Positions 24,477 to 34,700 of a stretch of 64,000 nucleotides of DNA are shown here, one piece after another; position 1 is the stretch's first letter, and every line of letters begins with the position of its first letter. The translations under genes were made by a program, and so were the position numbers. The stretch lies in the NCBI GenBank assembly GCA_013397845.1, contig VZTG01007794.1, positions 751,040-815,039 on the forward strand, given 5' to 3'. The notes under the pieces were generated by a model. It was not told where the DNA came from, did not search any database, and worked only from the letters and a program-made list of their open reading frames with translations. The DNA comes from Melanocharis versteri (Eukaryota; Chordata; Aves; Passeriformes; Melanocharitidae).

Positions 24477-25259
24477 CTAGAGGAGGGGATGAAAAGAAAA
24501 CACGATTCTCTGCTTTATATGAGTGGCAGTATCAAACCAGAGTCATTCAGCCAGCTGAAAAGTTGCAACCAAATGTGATAATGCTAATAAAATTCAGCAT
24601 GCTGCCTTTGGAATTAGGACACAAGGATGGGGTACGTAAAGGAAAAAATAATTAAGAAAAATGGAAATAAGAGGGGGAGTTGATCACTTAGGATTCAAGA
24701 AACAATAAAAGTATTTTTAAAAAATATATAAACATAAACATTCAAACACATTGAAATGTTTTCCTTTGAAGAAGAGCAGTCTCTTGGGGAGAAGGAAGAG
24801 GACGCTTTGCTAGGCAGGTTTTTCAATGCAGTTTCAAAACCAATGTGAAACACTGTTTCTGAAAACTGAAACACAGGGATCACGTTGTACAATTCAGCCA
24901 ACACAGGCCTGTCAAAATTGAAGAAGCATTTTACATACCAGTATCCTAACATTGTGCAAATAAATCCACCAACTGCAACATCACAAGATCTTCTAACTCT
25001 ACCTGAAAGAAAAACAAAAATCTTCTGAAAATTTAGAGAAAACGACTTGTATGACTTCTCATTATTAATAACACCTAACAGCAAATAGAAGTTATTTTTT
25101 TATTGCAAATAAAAATATAAAACCCAGAACGAGTAAGTACTTACTAGTTGCTAAAAAATGTCCAAGACCCATAACTAAAGACCCCAGGGAGCCATAGAGC
25201 ACCGATTCTCGTGCACATGGGACATTTTTAACATCGAGAAATCCCAGGAGTTTAAAGGA
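24335..25259 (-). CDS. COX20: COX20, cytochrome c oxidase assembly protein COX20, exon 1 missing
   Basis: Joined on the minus strand: 25145-25259, 24939-25002, 24335-24476 (stop TAG at 24335-24337). The 321 nt give 106 residues matching vertebrate COX20 from its second exon on: SFKLLGFLDVKNVPCARESV, LYGSLGSLVMGLGHFLATS, RVRRSCDVAVGGFICTMLGY, WFYCRYNLAQQRIRQRMLK and a C-terminus with LFEGSYLDPKK. COX20 (FAM36A) sits in the mitochondrial inner membrane through two hydrophobic segments, visible here as YGSLGSLVMGLGHFL and VGGFICTMLGYW. In the family it stabilises newly made COX2 for copper insertion by SCO proteins. Human COX20 has 118 residues. The missing first about 14 codons most likely lie in the N gap at 26596-26708. 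Exon phases agree. The gene is tail-to-tail with HNRNPU, as in human. Confidence 0.95.
24939..25002 (-). CDS. COX20: COX20 coding exon 3
   Basis: The acceptor is tttctttcag and the donor gtatgt. It encodes RVRRSCDVAVGGFICTMLGY and two bases of Trp. A longer open frame runs into the intron, but the gtatgt donor and the human match fix the end here. Confidence 0.93.
25145..25259 (-). CDS. COX20: COX20 coding exon 2
   Basis: The minus-strand acceptor is ttgtcttacag and the donor gtaagt. It opens in frame with SFKLLGFLDV and ends one base into the Ser codon of ATSRVRR. It carries the first membrane segment. Confidence 0.94.
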
Positions 25260-26595
25260 CTGTAAGACAAAACAAAAAAAACCCCAACCATAAATTTAAA
25301 AAATCACTTTTGTAGAAGTCTATGATGCCAACTCCACTGTAAAACTGACTTGTTATCTTAGTAGTCAAATATAACTAGTTGAGGACTTACTGCCTCCAGG
25401 GTTATAGCTGACCAAAAGTGAACAGGCACAAATATATCAGGGATGTTTTTGGAAGAGTTAACTATTAATTTACATAACATAGTTTCGCACAAAATCGTTG
25501 ATCCATCCTTTCTACTGAATATTAAAAAAGAACTACTTCACTTTTTACGTTTACATTCCCCAAAAAAGGAAGGGAAAAGACCTTTAAGAATCCAGGATTT
25601 CTGTTACATCACAACAAACAATGAAGGTTACAGTCAAGTATGCAGTTAGTCATGCCATGTAATTTTAGTACCTGAAACAGCAAATGTGCTTGAAAAAAGT
25701 TCAGTTACTGGAGAATGAGCGTGTAGTAGAGAACCTTACACTGAATACTGAATAAAAACATTTATAAGCCAGTAATTTATAACCTAACGCTATGCCTAGG
25801 CAGGGGCTGGGCACACGGGTCAGGGTCAAGGCGGCTGCCCCACAGTAACACCTGCACATTGCTCGGCTATCAATCCTTTGGCCAGGGACGGTGTGAGAAC
25901 ACGTTTCGTTCCATTGTGCTTAAATCATTAGAGCATGAAGAACCATGTGTGCAACTGTATCGAAATTCATCGAAGGTGATTGTTTTATTCTGTCGTGAAG
26001 ATATTCCTCTTGGTCGAAGCAGATTTTGAAGACGGAGTACTACAGTACTCAACTGCTTGTGGAGGGCTGGGAACGCTGTGGGACAAGTCAGTGTGTCACT
26101 GTGGTAATGGGGATGGCAAGCATGGAAATCCCCATCGTTAGTTTTATCCACATTCCCTAGGGACAGCCATCAGCTGTCCCTGTGTACAAGGGAGGCAGAA
26201 AGGATGTGGTCTATGTTGGTCGTATCTCCTAATGAGAAATTTCAAGTGCTCCCATATGGAAGAAGTCACTTGATACGCTGCTGTTGTTGGCTAAGACGGT
26301 ATCCCTGCTACATCCATGCAGCGTGATGCATACTTTTAAAATAGCATCTCACCTGCTGCCAGGCCGGGCATCATTTGTTATTTCTCTGACCACTGCTGAC
26401 CAGGGGCCTCGCGAACCCTCCAGCCTCAACCACGGCGTTTCCCCCACCAAGAGAAAGTCCCTCGGAGGGGCCCGGGGGAACACAACCACAGCCCCCGCCC
26501 CACCTGGCCCTGCAGGGCCTCAGTGCTGCCGCGGCTTTCCGGGTATTGTTCCCGAATTATTTCCTCGGGCGGTGGAACAGCGGGGCGGGGCGGTG

Positions 26596-26708
26596 NNNNN
26601 NNNNNNNNNNNNNNNNNNNNNNNNNNNNNNNNNNNNNNNNNNNNNNNNNNNNNNNNNNNNNNNNNNNNNNNNNNNNNNNNNNNNNNNNNNNNNNNNNNNN
26701 NNNNNNNN
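26596..26708. other. Assembly gap (113 N)
   Basis: Unknown bases inside the COX20 CpG island. Open frames across this gap (for example 26546-27148) are products of N translated as X. Confidence 0.99.
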
Positions 26709-26770
26709 CTCCCCGCTGCGGGCGCGCGCCTGGGCCGGGCCAGGCGGGGCTGAGGGCAGCGGCTGAGGGC

Positions 26771-26878
26771 GGCCCCGGGAATCCGCACGGCCCCGGGAAG
26801 CGGCACGGCCCCGGGAAGCGGCACGGCTCCGGGAGCCGGCACGGCCCCGGGAGTCCGTACGGCCCCGGGAATCCGTAC
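26771..26878. repeat. 18-bp GC-rich minisatellite, six units, next to the COX20 promoter
   Basis: Six tandem 18-base units of the form ggccccgggaatccgcac. Units two and three are identical and the others differ at one to five positions. Each unit but the fourth holds the palindrome CCCGGG. Because 18 is a multiple of three, all frames stay open, which explains the open frames here. Confidence 0.93.
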
Positions 26879-27110
26879 GGGCGCGCCGCGCTCCGGCGTC
26901 CCGGGCGCCATGAGTCCTGCCAGAGAGGCCCTGGCGCGGTCGGGCTGAGCCGAGCTGTTAAAAGCTGGAAGAGAAACAAGGGGGCTGGGAGATGCGAACG
27001 CGCTCAGTGGGTAGCGCCTAGTGGGAGAAGGAGGTTATGGAGTCCTTCGCGGGCCGGGGGCAGCCCGGAGGAGGTGGGGAGGTGTATCCCCTACCGCAGA
27101 TGGCGGAGAG

Positions 27111-28524
27111 CTGATGGTCGGTGGGAGCATCCCTGGGTGCTGGAATAGGACGAGGAAAAGATGACTTGTGCAGCTGGGCTGAGAGTCCCCGGGTGGCAGC
27201 GGGAAGCAGGAGGTGGAGGAGGAATTGATTGAAAAGTATTCTGGAAAATGGCTTCCTGTGGGGCCATGTGGAGCAACATCAGGCACAACCCGAGTGGGTT
27301 CAGGCAGGGTGAGGCCTGTGCTAAATCACTTGGACATGCAAGAAATGATCCCTTAGGTGCGTCACTGTACCTGCAGTAAGGATGAGAAACAGTTAATAGG
27401 GCCGAGTGACTTAGGATAGGGGTACAGTTCTCCAAGATACTGTAAAAATATATTTTGCCACAAGAAAACAAGTCTCTCCCTGCGAAGTATCGAACTAGAG
27501 GATAGGTTCAATTTAGGACCTTTTCCACCTTAGCAATGAAGTATAACAAGGATGAGAGATGTGAAATACTCCTCTTTGATCAAAAAAGTAGTGTGTCCTG
27601 ACTTAGGAGGCATGAGATATCTTCAGGCCTTGTTAAATATTATTGTGTTTGGGGTTTTTTTAAATCCGATGCTAAATAAAATGGTCTTTTTCACACACTG
27701 AAATTTATGTCCATTTGGATTTTCTGTTACTACTTTTTTTTTCCCCTGTGTTTGCAGGATTTTGGAAACAATATACTTTCACACAATCAATTTTCATATT
27801 TCACTAGCTGAAAAGTGCTACTGCACATTTGCATGCTATTTTAAATCTCCCATGGATTAGAAACAAATCTCAATCCTTCCCAACAGTCTCAATCTATCAC
27901 TGTTTCGTCATCTTTGTAGACATTGCAGGCAGAGCTCTTAATTCACGGAACACACTGATACAATACATTTGCTATCCATTTTAACAAGACCGGTAGGAGT
28001 CACTTGAATTGTGAGTAGTTTGGCCTGTTTAAAGTTAATGTCTATTATGTATGTAGTGATGCAAACATAGGATATTTGCTATATGATGCAAAACCCAAAA
28101 TTATTGGCATAATCTGCCCTTGGAAAAGCCTGTAATGTCCAGTTCTATTCTAGTTGGTTTAAAAATTAAGCAGTGACAAATACTGAGGAATGCAGCAAGG
28201 AATCCTGAGAGAATGCTGACATGTCTGAGATTAACAAAGGCACAGTGGTGAAAAAGAGACACTGCTTTTACTGCCATTGAGGTGGCCTGGCCTGCAGCAG
28301 CTCATATTTTGCAGGAAAAGAATGGAAGGATGTTTTTTGCTTTGAAATAATTAAGATGGTGGAGAGCAGAGTACACAACTAGAGCCTCTTCTGTCTGACA
28401 GTCAAGAACAGGCTAAGGAGACATGGTTTTCCCTATGTGTCATTTATCCTTTTTCCAAATACCCAGATCACACAAATTACACTGAACTATCCATTGGCAA
28501 TGTTAAAAACGAGGTCTAGTTGCT
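27111..28524. other. Intergenic DNA upstream of COX20
   Basis: Unique, mostly AT-rich sequence. I see no gene and no nameable repeat. Confidence 0.6.
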
Positions 28525-29015
28525 TGTTAAAATTTAAAGGTTTAATAGAAGGATAATAAGGGACAGGGTATAGGGCAAAGGGTTACAGTGTCCAGGTGAC
28601 ACTGGGCACTCTTGGCACGGAGCCAAGAGTACACTTGTTATTGAGATAGGCTTTTTTTATATATTTTACTTATTGTATTATTTTATTGTATATTTATAGA
28701 TAAGTATATATATTTAATAGCTCGTTAGTATGGCTCATTTCTAGGGTTCTTTTTTAGTATGCATAGTTTTTTTTGAAGGAGTCAGCATTTTATTCTGTCC
28801 GGAGGTGTCCGGCAGATGGTTGGTATTGATAAGGCATGTTTGGTGGTAGGGGTCTGAGAAGTTAGCATCTTCTTTTGGAATATATGCATTTATAACAGCA
28901 ATAAACATACCATTTTAATTTTTTTCCCCCTCTCCTTGGTACTTGGTCATTACTCTGCTTTACTGCTGCACCTCACAGCTCTGCTTCTTGTCCTTCAGAA
29001 GCTGCTCCAAAATCA
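28525..29015 (-). mobile_element. Candidate solo LTR of an endogenous retrovirus (ERVL-like), minus strand
   Basis: On the plus strand the element starts TGTTAAAATTT and ends AAAATCA, so it has TG...CA ends. It is flanked by gttgct and attgct, a possible 5-6 base target duplication with one mismatch. Read on the minus strand it shows an AT-rich TATA-like stretch (atatataaaaaaagcc), then an R-like region with two strong hairpins, then ctattaaacctttaaatttt at the 3' end, which can serve as a poly(A) signal. About 490 bases fits an avian ERV LTR. No internal retroviral genes are next to it, hence solo. The family name is a guess. Confidence 0.5.
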
Positions 29016-31174
29016 ATTGCTGTGACCATTTGTGGAGTTAGAAGTACACGGCGCTGCTCGTCAGTGCTTCAGATCAGTGGAGACGCTGGAGCTGGAGCCT
29101 GCTTAGCTTAAGAGAAGAGGGACACTTGGGATAGCCTGAGGCATGCAGCCGTCTTTCCCTCGTGTCCGTAGGGATCTGAGATGCCAGGGGGTGCGGAGGG
29201 CACGGAGTTATGTCCTGCACCACTTGAGGAGGGCAGGGCTCTTGAAGTGTGGGCCTTGTCCTCCTGCTGCTTTTATCCTCACGTTCTCTGAAGGCTCAGG
29301 GACTAGGGTCTGCTTTTTCACATCCTGGGCTCAAATAAAAATGAGGATAGCTACTTGTAGCTCACTGAAATGCAGTTTTTAGCCTGTAAGTTGATAAAGG
29401 AGGTTGAGGCTGCGTGGGCATGTGGTGCTTTGTAAGGGTGATCGCACAGGCAATGTGAGAGCTGCTGGAATATGCCTGCTGCCTTGCCAGTGTGACTTAG
29501 TGCAAGATCTGGACCGACTTTTACTTAAACCCTTGGTGCACCTGGCCCAGCAGAGGCACATCCCAGAGTATCTTCCACTGTATCCTGCCAGTGTGCATAC
29601 AGGGAAGGTGGTACAGCAAAAGCCCGTGTGCATGCCTTCCTCCGTTAACAGGGACACTGTGCTGTTTCTGGAAGCCAGGCATCTTGTATATGCAAGTTTG
29701 GAATTGCTGCCTTGAATTTCTGACCCTGAAGGACACGACTGATGTATCTAAATGTTCTTGTTTCCTTAATGACATTGGCTGGAGCTGGAGACCCTTGGCA
29801 GACCTGCCTGTGCATGGTCAGTTCTATCCATCATAGTGTGCTAATTGCCACCTGCTCTCAGCTGTTTGACCTTTTCCTATATTTATGCAGTTCTTATTTT
29901 TATTAGCACTGATCAATAAAGTGTATCATCCTTAGCTGTATGCCTCTCCATCCTGAAACTGACATCTTTGAAGTAGTTTGGATTGGTCTTTGACAGCATC
30001 TTTGTTCTGTCACCTTTCACCTCTGTGTTTAAAGGTCAGGCCAGGCAGAACTCTTGTCAGTCCAGCAGCAGGAAAGAGGCCACCGTGTACAGGACATGAA
30101 GCAGCAGACAGAAAGTGCTCACATCACAACAGTGCAGACAGGAACCTGGCTCACTGACTTCTCCAGTGCTTATTTCCTTCATCAGAAGACTTCACTGAGG
30201 AGTCTAATCCCTACATACATGGATCTTGTCACTTCTGACACAGTTTTGGGCTATACTCCCTAGAAGGAGGAAACCATCAAAAAAGGGTGGAATTTCCTAC
30301 CTTTAGCACCTCTAGGTCATGTAAGTTATTCCTATACCATAGGCTTTTTATGTAGCCTTGTGGAAAAGCAAGCACCTGCAAAAGCTGTGACAGCCTGTCC
30401 TAAGAAATAGAAATACATTTATTAGACGGTGTAGATGGCAACTCCTTTAGGATGATGGCCACCATGGACAGCTAACTAAACTTCCTGGTGAATTCAGCAT
30501 CTCCCAAGGGTTGCATGCTCTGCCCAGGGCATTTGCAAAGGCTCTCCTGGTCTGTCCATAGCAGTTGTTACTGGCAAGTGGAGGCTGCTCTGCCTGTTCA
30601 CATCCATAGATATCAGCTTAAACTGTTCTAAGGTGGGCTGCTGACACCAGACGTGGTCCAGGCCTTCCTCCTCTTTGCTGTGCAGTCCTGCCTCCTCTGT
30701 ATCACCAGCTCTGCCGCCTGATGCAGCTGAAAGTTAGCACTACACAAAAAGCTGCTTCCTGGCCATGGTGTGGGGACAAACAGGCTGGTTTTTTGAGAGC
30801 AGTGCCAATTTACATCAAGTGCCTCAAGAAGTTGCTCTGTTGAAGATGTTTGGAAGGTAGCAGGCCATTGGGTTCCTGGGCTAGTAGCTGAGGCATGCCT
30901 TAAGGCAAATTTTGGAGCTGTCTAGCGGGCTTTTGTCTTCATGGTCACCCTGAAGCTACTTAAATAGCAGTGAAGCAATTGCTTGTGGTAGCCATGTGCC
31001 ATTTTGTAAGCCATGAAAGCAAGAGGTACTTAGAATTGCCAGAAGTGATGAAGAGGATTGATTATTCCACTCATGTCCTCAGTTGCCGTGAGGGTATTTG
31101 TCCTTTCAGAGGAGAATATTATGTTACTGAATGCAAGTGTGTAGGAATAATGTGTTCTGGAGTTACGTATTTCT
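29016..31174. other. Intergenic DNA between the candidate LTR and the CR1 copy
   Basis: No gene recognised. Short open frames on both strands (up to 103 codons at 29404-29715) overlap one another and resemble nothing known. Confidence 0.6.
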
Positions 31175-31793
31175 GAGCTGCACTTGCAGCCCAGAAAGCC
31201 AGCTGTATCCTGGAGTGTATCAAAAGAAGAGTGGCCAGCAGGTTGAGTTTTAATCTACTCTGCTCTTGTGACACCCCAGCTTTAGTGCTGCATCCGGCTT
31301 TGGCGTCCTCAGCACAGGAGAGACATGGATCTGTTGGAGTGAGCCTAAAGGAGGGCCATGAAGATGCTCACAAGGCTGGAGCACCTGTATGGAGACACCC
31401 TGACAGAGCTGGGATTGTTCAGCCTGGAGGAGAAGAGCCCTGGGTACATCTTGTAGCAGCCTTCCCGTACCTAAAGGGAGCCTGCAAGAGAGCTGGAGGA
31501 GAACCTTTTAGCAGGACCTGTTGTGATAGGACAAGGAGTGATGACTTTGGGCTGAATGAGGGTAGATTTAGATTGGCTATTAGGACGAAATTTTTCCCTA
31601 TGAGAGTGGTGAGGCACTGGAACAAGTTGCCCAGAGAGGTGGTAGATGCCCCATCCCTGAACACATTCAAGGTCAGACTGGATGGGGCTCTGAGAAGCCT
31701 GGTCTAACTGGAGATGCCCCTGCTCATTGCAGGGGGTTGGATTAGATGATCTTTAGTAGTCCCTTCCAACCCAAGGTACACTGTGATTCTGTG
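31175..31793 (+). mobile_element. CR1 retrotransposon, 5'-truncated 3' end of about 620 bases
   Basis: It follows the CR1 consensus from cttgcagcccagaaagccag through gagtggccagcaggttgag, ctgggattgttcagcctgga, gaggcactggaacaagttgc and ccagagaggtggtagatgcc to the 3' end gggttggattagatgatctt plus cccttccaaccc and the octamer tail gattctgtg. The 158-codon open frame at 31231-31707 is a remnant of the reverse-transcriptase region of the element and not a host gene. It is the best-preserved CR1 in the window. Confidence 0.95.
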
Positions 31794-34700
31794 GTGGTTT
31801 TGTGGGGGTGGATGGTTATCGTGATGGCTGCAGAGATACTGTGCTGTAGGTTATGGCAGAGTAACCCTTGTGGGGTCAGGGCAGGCACGAGGAGTGTGTG
31901 CAGGCTGCTGTTGCCAAGGCAGTCAGCAACCACGCTTGTGCTGTTGTATTAAAAAAAACCCCTTTTTTCCCCCAAGCATTAATGTTAATGCAAATTAACT
32001 TTCAGCTGCATGACAGTTTTATTCTGGGTTGGCTTTGCTGATCGTTTCTGTAGGCTGACTTTGCCTAACTTATTCCTAACTGCCGGTACAAACGATCTTT
32101 TCATCTGCAACACATAAGAGATTTTAATTCAGTGTACTCCTCTGAAAGCCAAGGAAATAAGGGCAGGCTTCTAATAGCTTTATTTTTTTCTGCCAGATCT
32201 TTTAATATCTTTATGTTATTTAGGCACTTGATTCAAAAAGGAAGAGGGTTTTATATTAAAAAAGGCGGCTTATATAAAACATAAGGGTTATAATTGCAGC
32301 TATACTGTTGGATGTAGAGCTAGATTTAAAATTTCCTGACTTACTAGTATAAATTGGACTTAAGGATTCTTCTGACTAAAAATAGAGCAGTTTTCCTTAA
32401 ATAACCTTTTTTTCTTCATGTAATTTAAATTACTTTGTCTGTAAAGCATGTCTTAAATGTATTAGTGGCAAATACTAATAGACACTTAAATTTTCTTGTA
32501 TGTCACCATAATCTACTTCAAGCAGATGATGGTACTATTTATTTCTGCATGTTTGGTCCTTTTTTCCTTAATTTGCAATTTCATAAGTTGCAGAACTTGT
32601 TTTTTTGAAACTGAAGGCATTGGGAGATAAATACTGCTTCTGACACAAATTTGAATGGTGACCTCGTAACCACAGGGCCATAGGCACAAGAGTGTGGAAG
32701 GGACTCCTTTCTTGCCTCAGAGCTAGTTTCCTTTGGCCTGTTTCATTCCTAACATGTTCATCTAACTTTACTTCAAAACTTCCCCTCCCATTTCACATCT
32801 TCATTTTTCAAAACACAGTAGCTGCCCTGAGGTTTCTATCACGAAGAGTGTGGAGGGTGGTTATTATGAACTCTGCGCCTCATGTTCCACGTCTGTCATA
32901 TGAATGTGTCAGGCTTAATCTTTATTAATTCCTGAGGGAAAACTGAAGACTAGAGCTAATAAGGTATTTGTATGGTAATTGTTTCTTTTGGGACATGGTT
33001 TCTGAGAATTCATAACAAACTGAAAAGAGTTGCACGAGTAAGAAATTTATTTAGAAGTAAGCTGTTTAAATAGCACAACAAATTTAGAAAATTCATAGGG
33101 AAAAAAATATATTGAAGATTATTAAATGCTCAGGCACCCTCTCAGACATAAGAATTGCCTCAGCACAAGTCACCTCAGCCCTTGAAGGCTGCAAGGGTAT
33201 TCTGAGGAGGTATCATGGTGTGCTTCTCCTGTCCTTACACTTTTCCCCATATATCCAACACCAGATAAATTAAATTTTTGCATGACTCACTGGGGCTCTT
33301 GCGTTTTTGCCAAGATTAGGCTAAAGCCCAGAGAAGGGAAAGTGATATAACACAGACAGTGATATAATACAGTGACATCACTGAACTGAAGGGTAAGAGA
33401 GGAGAGAGATGGTGTGCCAGGAGACACTCTGGTGATGTGTTTTGCATGCAGTGTGCCATTCAAGTGGATGTGTAAATAGCAGCATACAGGGAGAGAGGAA
33501 TCACATTCAAGGAGCAGAGCATATCAAAGTAGACACTCAAACCAGACAACTGGAGAGGATGTTCAGAAGCCACACCATGTATCAACTTGAAAAAATTATG
33601 ATGTGTCAGGTAGATCTCATTATATCTTCTTTGGTTTTTTCCCTTTTACTCTTTCTCTTTAGCAGGTGGGGGAGGGCAAGGAGTTTGGGTGTTTTATTTT
33701 AATTTTGTAATCAAGTTTAAAGTAGATTTCACTGGTTTATCCGCACCTCACATTGTCTGGTGACATGACTGTCTGCTAGTACCCTGCTGGATGCAAGGTG
33801 TTTTGTTCCACTGGAAGTTACAGCATATTCCTGAGACAGCTGCCATCCAAAATACATGGAGAGATTCAGAGGAGTCAGTGTATGTTGTTTCATCATGCTG
33901 CAAGGGCTGGTTTCAGTCTGCTAGGGCAGGATCTTCTACACAAAATAGCACGCCTTCAGCAAGGGGTAAAGGAAAAAAATTACACATGGCTTCAGAAGGA
34001 TCTTACAAGAAACAGGCAGTCTGCAAGGATGAGATTTGAGAGTTCAAAGTCAAACACAACATATTATTTCCAAACAGTTGTTCCAGATTTGCAGGCACCT
34101 TAGGTGTCCCGCTGTGGTGTCCAGATTCCCTGGCAAGAATTCAAGGTTTTTCTCATTCGTGACAGGAATGACTTCATGTCTTGCACACTGAGAGTGTTAA
34201 TTTAGCATATAAATATTTCTCTACCTGGTGTGGTTTCTGCTGCTTTCTGAGAAGCTCTTTGCTTTCTGAGAAGCAGCAGAGATTAAAAATACCTCATATC
34301 TTGTTGCTTAGTGTTTTCGGATCCAGTATTTTTTGCTCTTTTCCTGATGCCTCACTGTGACCTGGCTGAAGGCTGAGTCAGTCTGTTGGTGACTGGCTAC
34401 CGAGGGCTACAACCTTCTGTCATATTTTGATTTGGGAGGATCCTGGTTTCCTGCCTAAAGCATCGGATGCTGAGCTAAAGTCATTAACTCTACAGCGCAC
34501 CTGATGCAAGACAGCCATCAGAATTTGGTGGGAGGGGGAGAGCGGGTGTAGTGCAGAAGCTGAGCTCTGAGGTTTTGGAAAATAGTAGAACAACTGGAGC
34601 TCTTTGGTTTGCTGGGGGAACTGCTCCCAGAGGGACATGGGGGGTTTGTGTGCACTCTCTGCACCTAACTGTTGTCGTCTCCCTCCATGTGCCAAGCAGT

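Larger units (their letters stand above)
26400..27110 (-). promoter_or_regulatory. COX20: CpG-island promoter of COX20, interrupted by an assembly gap
   Basis: Very GC- and CpG-rich sequence on both sides of a run of N, about 1.2 kb upstream of COX20 exon 2. Human COX20 has a tiny first coding exon, and none is readable in the flanks, so exon 1 and the start site are inferred to lie in the gap. The TATA-less, GC-box-rich nature fits a housekeeping promoter. Confidence 0.7.

Noticed and set aside
24695..25084. 129-codon minus-strand open frame as a separate protein
   Set aside because: Only the GRVRRSCDVAVGGFICTMLGYW part is real (COX20 exon 3). The rest is intron read-through past a gtatgt donor.
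26284..27148. Open frames of 76-200 codons on both strands across 26.3-27.1 kb
   Set aside because: They cross the N run and the 18-bp minisatellite. Their length comes from translated N and a repeat unit divisible by three.
31231..31707. 158-codon open frame as a host gene
   Set aside because: It lies wholly within the CR1 fragment and reads its decayed 3' coding portion.
34243..34277. Local direct repeat gctttctgagaagc
   Set aside because: A short two-copy repeat of about 14 bases. No function or family is suggested.
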